Below are positions 29,133 through 33,897 of a stretch of 33,897 bases of DNA, piece by piece. The position numbers were made by a program, and so were the translations under genes. Source of the DNA: JAICUY01 sp035708065 (lineage in GTDB: Bacteria > Chloroflexota > Limnocylindria > QHBO01); the NCBI GenBank assembly GCA_035708065.1, contig DASSTC010000025.1, forward strand, positions 1-33,897, in the 5' to 3' direction. The stretch's first letter is position 1. Each line of letters starts with the position of its first letter. The notes under the pieces were generated by a model that saw only the letters and a list, made by a program, of their open reading frames with translations, searched no databases and had not been told where the DNA came from.

Positions 29133-30637
29133 CTGCTGGGCCGCCCTGACGGTGTGGACTCGGGATCCATCCGCTCGCGGCGCAGGACCAGCACCGTGGC
29201 GTTGGCGATCGCCACCAGGAACCAGAAGTAGCGTTCGTAGGCGAGGTGCAGGAAGACGCCACTGCCGAGGTACGCGGCGAGGCTGAGCAGCATCGCGGTG
29301 GCGAGATAGGCGTAGTCGTCGCGCACCCCTGACCAGCGCAACCGCTCCCTCCAGAGCAACGCGCCGGTGACCGCCAGGATCGCGAGGAATGGCAGCAGCC
29401 CGACCATCCCGAGGTCCGCCGCAATGCCCAGGTACAGGTTGTGCGCCGGGAACTGAGAGCTGCTCAGGAAGTGGTGAATGCCGGTGTCGCTGGCGTACGT
29501 CGCCGAGTAATCGGCCGCGAAGAGTCCTGGCCCGACGCCGGTTAGCGGGTGGTCGAGGAACGCCTGCCAGGCGCCCAGGTTGAGCGCCGCGCGACCCTGG
29601 ATCGAGCCGTCGGCGCTGGAGCCGCTCGAGTCCGAGGTGAGTGCCTCGAGGCCCTGCAGCGACGCCACGCGCGCGAAGAATCCGGGCGCCACGAGCAACG
29701 CGACGACCACGACGACCGCGATGGCCGCGATGACGGCACGCAGCCGGACGAAGCGCAGCAGCAGCATGAGCACCAGCACCCCGACCAGGGCCACCGCGGC
29801 GCCGCGTGAATAGCTGAGCAGCGTGCCGGCCAGGATGAGAGCGGTTGCCGCGGCGGCAATCAATCGTTCGCGGCGCCTCGGGCGGCGTACGGCGAAGCCG
29901 ATGCCGAGCGGCACGAGCACGAGCAGCACCTGCGCGAAGCGGTTCTGCTCGCCGATCGGCCCGGACAGGCGTGGTTGGCGCTGGTCGTTGCCGAGCGGGT
30001 TGGTGCTGACCACGGCCCCCTGGCCGTCGATTCGCGAGAAGCCGCCGAAGTTACTGTTGTAGGCGTGGGTCGTCTCCTGGACGATCGACAGCCCGCCCAT
30101 GATCGCCCCCGCGACGAGCAGGATCCAGATCGCCCGAACCAGCACGCGGGGGGTGCGGACCACATTGGTGACCAGGAAGAAGAGCAGCAGCCCCTCGGTC
30201 AGGAAGACGCTGATCCAGTTCATCGCATCGGTGAGGCTGGCCGAACGGATGGCGGACAGGATCGCGCCGGCGAGCAGCAGCAGCATCCAGGGCAGGGCCG
30301 GCGCGATGACGATCGGCTGACGGCGCAGGACGTGGCCGGCGAACGGCAGCGCCAGCAGCAACAGGGACGCGGCCGCCACGAGCGATGGCACACCGTAGAA
30401 CGTGATGGCCACCACCGGCACATTCATGTACAGCGCGAAGATGAAGGTCAGGGTTGCGGTGTCCGGCCAGACGAGCATCGAGATCGCCAGGCCCAGCATC
30501 AGCACGCCGGCCAGCGGCAGTGCCGGCTGGCCAAGAGCGGTGGCCAGGCCCAGGCCCACGGCCAGGCCGATGCACGCGACCGGCAGCCACAGTCGGTTGA
30601 ACGGCCGCTCCTCGAAGCGCTGCCGGACGGCGGTCAC
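29120..30637 (-). CDS. O-antigen ligase/polymerase family membrane protein (Wzy/WaaL-like)
   Basis: A 505-residue integral membrane protein with about 12 helices. The large extracytoplasmic loop of the O-antigen ligase family is present, with ALNLGAWQAFLDHPLTGVGPGLFAADY and QFPAHNLYLGIAADLGMVGLLPF, whose histidine is the conserved family residue. Such proteins either polymerise lipid-linked sugar repeats (Wzy) or ligate them to an acceptor (WaaL); sequence does not separate the two. Gene context (two glycosyltransferases, an epimerase) favours a polymerase for exopolysaccharide. The start is GTG 30637, forming GTGA with the upstream GT2 stop; earlier in-frame codons lie inside the GT2 gene. 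Last gene of the operon. Confidence 0.85.
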   Translation of the reverse strand: MTAVRQRFEERPFNRLWLPVACIGLAVGLGLATALGQPALPLAGVLMLGLAISMLVWPDTATLTFIFALYMNVPVVAITFYGVPSLVAAASLLLLALPFAGHVLRRQPIVIAPALPWMLLLLAGAILSAIRSASLTDAMNWISVFLTEGLLLFFLVTNVVRTPRVLVRAIWILLVAGAIMGGLSIVQETTHAYNSNFGGFSRIDGQGAVVSTNPLGNDQRQPRLSGPIGEQNRFAQVLLVLVPLGIGFAVRRPRRRERLIAAAATALILAGTLLSYSRGAAVALVGVLVLMLLLRFVRLRAVIAAIAVVVVVALLVAPGFFARVASLQGLEALTSDSSGSSADGSIQGRAALNLGAWQAFLDHPLTGVGPGLFAADYSATYASDTGIHHFLSSSQFPAHNLYLGIAADLGMVGLLPFLAILAVTGALLWRERLRWSGVRDDYAYLATAMLLSLAAYLGSGVFLHLAYERYFWFLVAIANATVLVLRRERMDPESTPSGRPSSQGA

Positions 30638-31797
30638 GGCCGAGGCTCGGAAGGCGGCGACGGACGCTGCTGGCGCCAGGCGTCGATCCGCCGGCCGCTG
30701 ATGACGTTCCACAGCGCGAGCAGTTGGGCGGCGTAGGCGAGGCAGAAGTAGGCCGGCAGGGCGACGATGCGGCTGCGCGCCCACGGGGCGCCGCGACGCA
30801 GCAGGCCGAGCATGCCGAGGCCGTAGAACGTTGACTGGGCCACCAGCGCCAGGCGGTAGAACGGGCCGGAGCGCCACAGCGCGGCGCTCGAGGCGAAGAC
30901 GAGCAGCATCGGGATGCCGAGCAGCTGGCGCATCGGCTTGTGCGAGGCAAACTGGATCGCGTAGAAGCCGTGGCGCAGCGGGTTCATCAGCTCGCGCAGC
31001 ACGAACTCGGTGCGCAGGATGCGGGTCGCCACGCGCAGCTTGCGGGCGAACTCCGCCTCGACCGATTCGGCAGCCGGCTCGTAGGCAGCTGCATCGGCCG
31101 CGAAGACCAGGCGTTGGGCGGCCGCGATCACGCCGGTCGAGATGTAGAAGTCGTCGGTCAGCCCGGCCGGCACCGGCCGGAACAGGTCACGGCGCACGGC
31201 ATGGATGGCGCCGGTCGACGAGATGACATTGCCGGCGGCGCTCTCCCACGCCTTCAGGCGGCGATCGAAGCCCCAGTAGCGCCCCTCCGCCTCGGCCGTG
31301 CCGGCGCCCGGACGCAGGTAGCGCTGGTCGCCCGCCACGCCACCGATGGTCGGGTCGCTGAACGGCGCCACGAGCGCGCGCAGCGCACCGGGCGCGAACA
31401 TGCTGTTGGCGTCGGAGAACACGAGGATCTCGCCTCCTGCCGACGCGGCAGCGGTGTTGACCGCCGTCGCCTTCCCGCCTCGCTCGAGTGCCAGCAGCCG
31501 CACGCGCGGGTCGCCGAAGTCGCGCACCGTCTCGTTCGTGCCGTCATCCGACCCGTCCGAGGCGACGAGGATCTCGACGCAGTCGGCAGGGTAGTCGAGC
31601 GACGTCAGGTTGCGCAGCTTCTCCTTGATGACCGGCGCCTCGTTGTGGGCGGCGACGATGATCGAGACCGACGGCGTGATCGGGTCCGTCCGATACGGAC
31701 GTGGCGCGAATCGAGCGCGCAGCCAGGCGACCAGCGGAAAGCCGGCGAAGGTCCAGGCCACCGTCGCGGCCGATGCCCAGAAGACGAGGCGCCTCAC
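30634..31797 (-). CDS. Membrane glycosyltransferase, family 2 (processive-type topology)
   Basis: A 387-residue inverting glycosyltransferase. An N-terminal membrane helix (about residues 4-26) precedes the GT-A domain: VSIIVAAHNE, ILVASDGSDDGT (Asp81), the metal-binding SDANS (Asp129), and the catalytic TDDFYIS region near residue 218. Two to three membrane helices follow at the C-terminus, giving the topology of hyaluronan or cellulose synthase-like enzymes. The QxxRW signature of processive synthases is not present; RKLRVATRILR occupies that place, so the enzyme may add single sugars. The start is GTG 31797, overlapping the GT4 stop by four bases. Confidence 0.85.
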   Translation of the reverse strand: MRRLVFWASAATVAWTFAGFPLVAWLRARFAPRPYRTDPITPSVSIIVAAHNEAPVIKEKLRNLTSLDYPADCVEILVASDGSDDGTNETVRDFGDPRVRLLALERGGKATAVNTAAASAGGEILVFSDANSMFAPGALRALVAPFSDPTIGGVAGDQRYLRPGAGTAEAEGRYWGFDRRLKAWESAAGNVISSTGAIHAVRRDLFRPVPAGLTDDFYISTGVIAAAQRLVFAADAAAYEPAAESVEAEFARKLRVATRILRTEFVLRELMNPLRHGFYAIQFASHKPMRQLLGIPMLLVFASSAALWRSGPFYRLALVAQSTFYGLGMLGLLRRGAPWARSRIVALPAYFCLAYAAQLLALWNVISGRRIDAWRQQRPSPPSEPRP

Positions 31798-33038
31798 CGC
31801 GCCACCGCCCGCTCGACGCGCTCGACGAGCGCCGCGGCATTGCGCCGAATGTCGAAGTCGCGCTGGACGAGCGAACGGCCGGCCGCCGCCAGCCGCGAGC
31901 GGAGCGCCGGATCGTCGTGCAGCCGCCGCAGCGCGCCGGCGAGGCCAACGACGTCGCGGGGTTCGGCGAGCAGCCCGGTCTCGCCGTCGCGAACGAGCTC
32001 CGGGATGCCGGTCAGCCGGCTGGCCACCACCGCGACGCCCGACGCCATCGCCTCCATGAGCACGACCGGGATCCCTTCGCGCTTGCCGTCGCTGGCCGGC
32101 ACGCTCGGGGTGACCAGGACATCGGTCTCGGCCAGCAGCGCGGCGATCTCGTCGCGGGTACGTCTGCCCTCGAACACGACCTGCTCGGTGATGCCCAGGC
32201 GCACGGCCGTCGCCCGGAGCATCGGCTCATCCGGCCCGTCGCCGACCAGCCGGCACGTGAAGTCGACGCCGTCGCGCGCCAACGAGGCACACGCTTCGAG
32301 CAGGTAGGCCTGGCCCTTGACCTCGTGCATCGTGCCGATGCAGATGATGCGCAGCCGCCCGTCGGCGTGCCGCGGCCGCTCCTGCGGCCGGAAGTGATCG
32401 GTATCCACGCCCGAGTGCAGCACTTCGACGATCTTCGCCGCCCACGGGCCGCACTCGTCGACGATCACCTGCCGGTTGAACTCGGAGATCGCCGCGACGA
32501 ACGCCGCATCGGCGACCTTCGGCGCCAGGCCGGTCCGATCGACGTGGATGTCGGAGCCGTGCGCCGTAAAGCTGTACGAGATGCCGGTCAGCCGATGGAT
32601 GATCCAGCCCGCGGCCGCCGGGTGTGTGGCGAAATGGGCATGCACGTGCTCGATGCCGAGCCGCTCCATCTCGCGCGCGTTGTGGACCGTCTTGGGGAAG
32701 ATCCCGAGCGCCCCGACGAAGTGGTTGCGACTCTTGCGGTTGGCCCACAGCAGCGAGCCGAGCGTGCCGAGATAGGCGCCGGGCTGCCGGGCCAGCATCC
32801 GCAGCTGGCTGCCGAGGATCCGCAGCGACATGAACGGCTGGTAATGCGCCGCATCCACCAGGCGCTGCGCCTCCGGATGGAGGATCTCCTCGTGCTCGCG
32901 CAGCAGTGGGAACACGTGAATCTGCACCCCGGCCGACTCCTGGGCCAGGATCTCGTAGAGGATGAACGTCTCGGTCAGCTTCGGGAAGCGCGACATGACG
33001 TATGCCACCCGGCGCCCACTCCTCCCCGTTGCGCTCAT
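31794..33038 (-). CDS. Glycosyltransferase family 4 (GT-B fold)
   Basis: A 414-residue retaining glycosyltransferase. The N-terminal half starts VAYVMSRFPKLTETFILYEI, a form seen in exopolysaccharide GT4 enzymes of the colanic-acid WcaL/AmsK type, and includes HVHAHFATHPAAAGW and FTAHGSDIH. The C-terminal half carries the donor site: HSGVDTDHFRP, LRIICIGTMHEVKGQAYLLEA, LVGDGPDEPML, and the EX7E-type REGIPVVLMEAMASG. I place the start at ATG 33038, giving an ATGA overlap with galE; the longer frame only reads back into galE. It probably adds one sugar to a lipid-linked repeat unit on the cytoplasmic face. Confidence 0.9.
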   Translation of the reverse strand: MSATGRSGRRVAYVMSRFPKLTETFILYEILAQESAGVQIHVFPLLREHEEILHPEAQRLVDAAHYQPFMSLRILGSQLRMLARQPGAYLGTLGSLLWANRKSRNHFVGALGIFPKTVHNAREMERLGIEHVHAHFATHPAAAGWIIHRLTGISYSFTAHGSDIHVDRTGLAPKVADAAFVAAISEFNRQVIVDECGPWAAKIVEVLHSGVDTDHFRPQERPRHADGRLRIICIGTMHEVKGQAYLLEACASLARDGVDFTCRLVGDGPDEPMLRATAVRLGITEQVVFEGRRTRDEIAALLAETDVLVTPSVPASDGKREGIPVVLMEAMASGVAVVASRLTGIPELVRDGETGLLAEPRDVVGLAGALRRLHDDPALRSRLAAAGRSLVQRDFDIRRNAAALVERVERAVAR

Positions 33039-33897
33039 CGCGGTTCGGCGGTTGCCGCCTCCTGACCGGTCGCGACCTCGCGGGTGTGCCAGCGCCAGGC
33101 CGATGCGATGATCTCCGGCAGGCCGCGCTGCGCCTTCCAGCCGAGGACCTGCTCGGCGCGGCTGCTGTTGGCCCATACCGCCGCCGGATCGCCGGCGCGG
33201 CGCGGCGCGACGATGGCCGGCACCTCGCGCTCGGCGACCGCCTGCGTGGTGTCGATGACCTGGCGCACCGACGAGCCGACACCCGTCCCGACGTTCAGCA
33301 CCTCGGACGAGCCTCCGGCGCGCAGGTGGTCGAGCGCGCGGAGGTGCGCATCGGAGAGGTCGAGGACGTGGATGTAGTCACGGATGGCGGTGCCGTCGGG
33401 GGTCGGGTAGTCGCTGCCGAGGATCTGGACCGCCGGTGCTCGATGCAGCGCCGCTTCGATCACGACCGGGATGAGGTTGACCGCGCCCTGCCAATGCTCG
33501 CCCAGCCGCCCGTCATCGCTGGCGCCCGCGGCATTGAAGTAGCGCAGGCTGACGTGCCGGATCCCGGCGAGCCGGTCGAACCAGGCCAGCATCCGCTCGA
33601 CGAGCAGCTTCGACTCGCCGTACGGATTCGCCGGCTGGAGGCGGCACTCCTCGTCGACCGGCAGACGCTCGGGCTCGCCGTACACGCCGCACGACGATGA
33701 GAAAACGATCGTGCGCACGCCGCCGCGCTCCATCGCCCGCAGCAGCGCGAGACTGCCACCGACGTTGTTGGCGAAGTAGGCGCCCGGATCCCGCATCGAT
33801 TCGGCGACCGACTTCAGGGCGGCGAAGTGGATGACCGCATCGATCCCTTCGTCGGCGAAGATGCGGTCGAGCATCGCTCCATCGCCGATGTCGCCGC
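33035..33897 (-). CDS. galE: UDP-glucose 4-epimerase (5' end outside window)
   Basis: 287 residues are visible; the N-terminal Rossmann motif (about 40-50 residues) lies beyond base 33897, where the frame remains open with GDIGDGAMLDRIF, the normal sequence before AVIHFAALKSV. The catalytic residues are in SSSCGVYGE (Ser) and NPYGESK (Tyr and Lys of YxxxK). LRYFNAAGA, GSDYPTPDGTAIRDYIHV and VLNVGTGVGSSV are GalE signatures that separate it from RmlB- or WcaG-like relatives. It supplies UDP-galactose, or UDP-GalNAc if dual-specific, to the two glycosyltransferases encoded directly downstream with four-base overlaps. Confidence 0.93.
   Translation of the reverse strand, partial: GDIGDGAMLDRIFADEGIDAVIHFAALKSVAESMRDPGAYFANNVGGSLALLRAMERGGVRTIVFSSSCGVYGEPERLPVDEECRLQPANPYGESKLLVERMLAWFDRLAGIRHVSLRYFNAAGASDDGRLGEHWQGAVNLIPVVIEAALHRAPAVQILGSDYPTPDGTAIRDYIHVLDLSDAHLRALDHLRAGGSSEVLNVGTGVGSSVRQVIDTTQAVAEREVPAIVAPRRAGDPAAVWANSSRAEQVLGWKAQRGLPEIIASAWRWHTREVATGQEAATAEPR

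Overview
The window is about 34 kb of very GC-rich, tightly packed bacterial DNA. It looks like an ordinary chromosomal region of an aerobic, probably free-living bacterium. I see no tRNA, rRNA, CRISPR array, insertion sequence or phage gene. The respiratory genes are of the actinobacterial type (diheme QcrC, three-helix Rieske protein QcrA, four-helix oxidase subunit CtaF), and the pentose-phosphate operon carries opcA. The short, animal-type transketolase and the other small proteins make me favour a high-GC Chloroflexota lineage (Limnocylindria-like) over a true actinobacterium. That assignment is inference; 16S or a ribosomal-protein tree would settle it.

Layout. (1) 1-1800: the end of a long acidic repeat protein whose start lies outside the window. 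(2) 1817-5152: a four-helix membrane protein followed by qcrC-qcrA-qcrB, the menaquinol:cytochrome c reductase. (3) 5163-8883: an FAD amine oxidoreductase divergent from a marR-MFS exporter pair. (4) 9193-12023 (minus): ctaC-ctaD-ctaF, an aa3-type cytochrome oxidase without a local subunit III gene. (5) 12070-13251: nicotinamidase and a double zinc-ribbon protein with a long, foldable 5' leader and a textbook terminator. (6) 13458-23205: the operon tkt-tal-pgi-gnd-zwf-opcA-pgl plus a 90-residue membrane protein, behind a perfect TetR-type palindrome. (7) 23190-27151: an MFS transporter, a cysteine-free thioredoxin-fold protein, proline dehydrogenase, an Asn/Gly/His-tailed protein overlapping a pseudo-receiver protein, and a membrane-anchored coiled-coil protein. 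(8) 27152-33897: a leader resembling a c-di-GMP-I riboswitch in front of a secreted beta-helix protein, facing an exopolysaccharide-type operon on the minus strand (galE, GT4, GT2, O-antigen ligase/polymerase family).

How it works together. QcrCAB and CtaCDF would form a bcc-aa3 branch in which the two-heme QcrC passes electrons directly to the CuA site of CtaC. The sugar-phosphate operon makes NADPH and pentoses. The right end is a polysaccharide and surface-protein locus in which c-di-GMP may control translation of the beta-helix protein.

The most interesting signals are regulatory: the c-di-GMP-I-like leader with a hairpin that can bury the ribosome-binding site, an unassigned nested RNA structure before the zinc-ribbon gene, a 10+2+10 palindrome before tkt, and a recurrent pattern of a -10 box 6-9 bases before the start codon that points to leaderless transcription.
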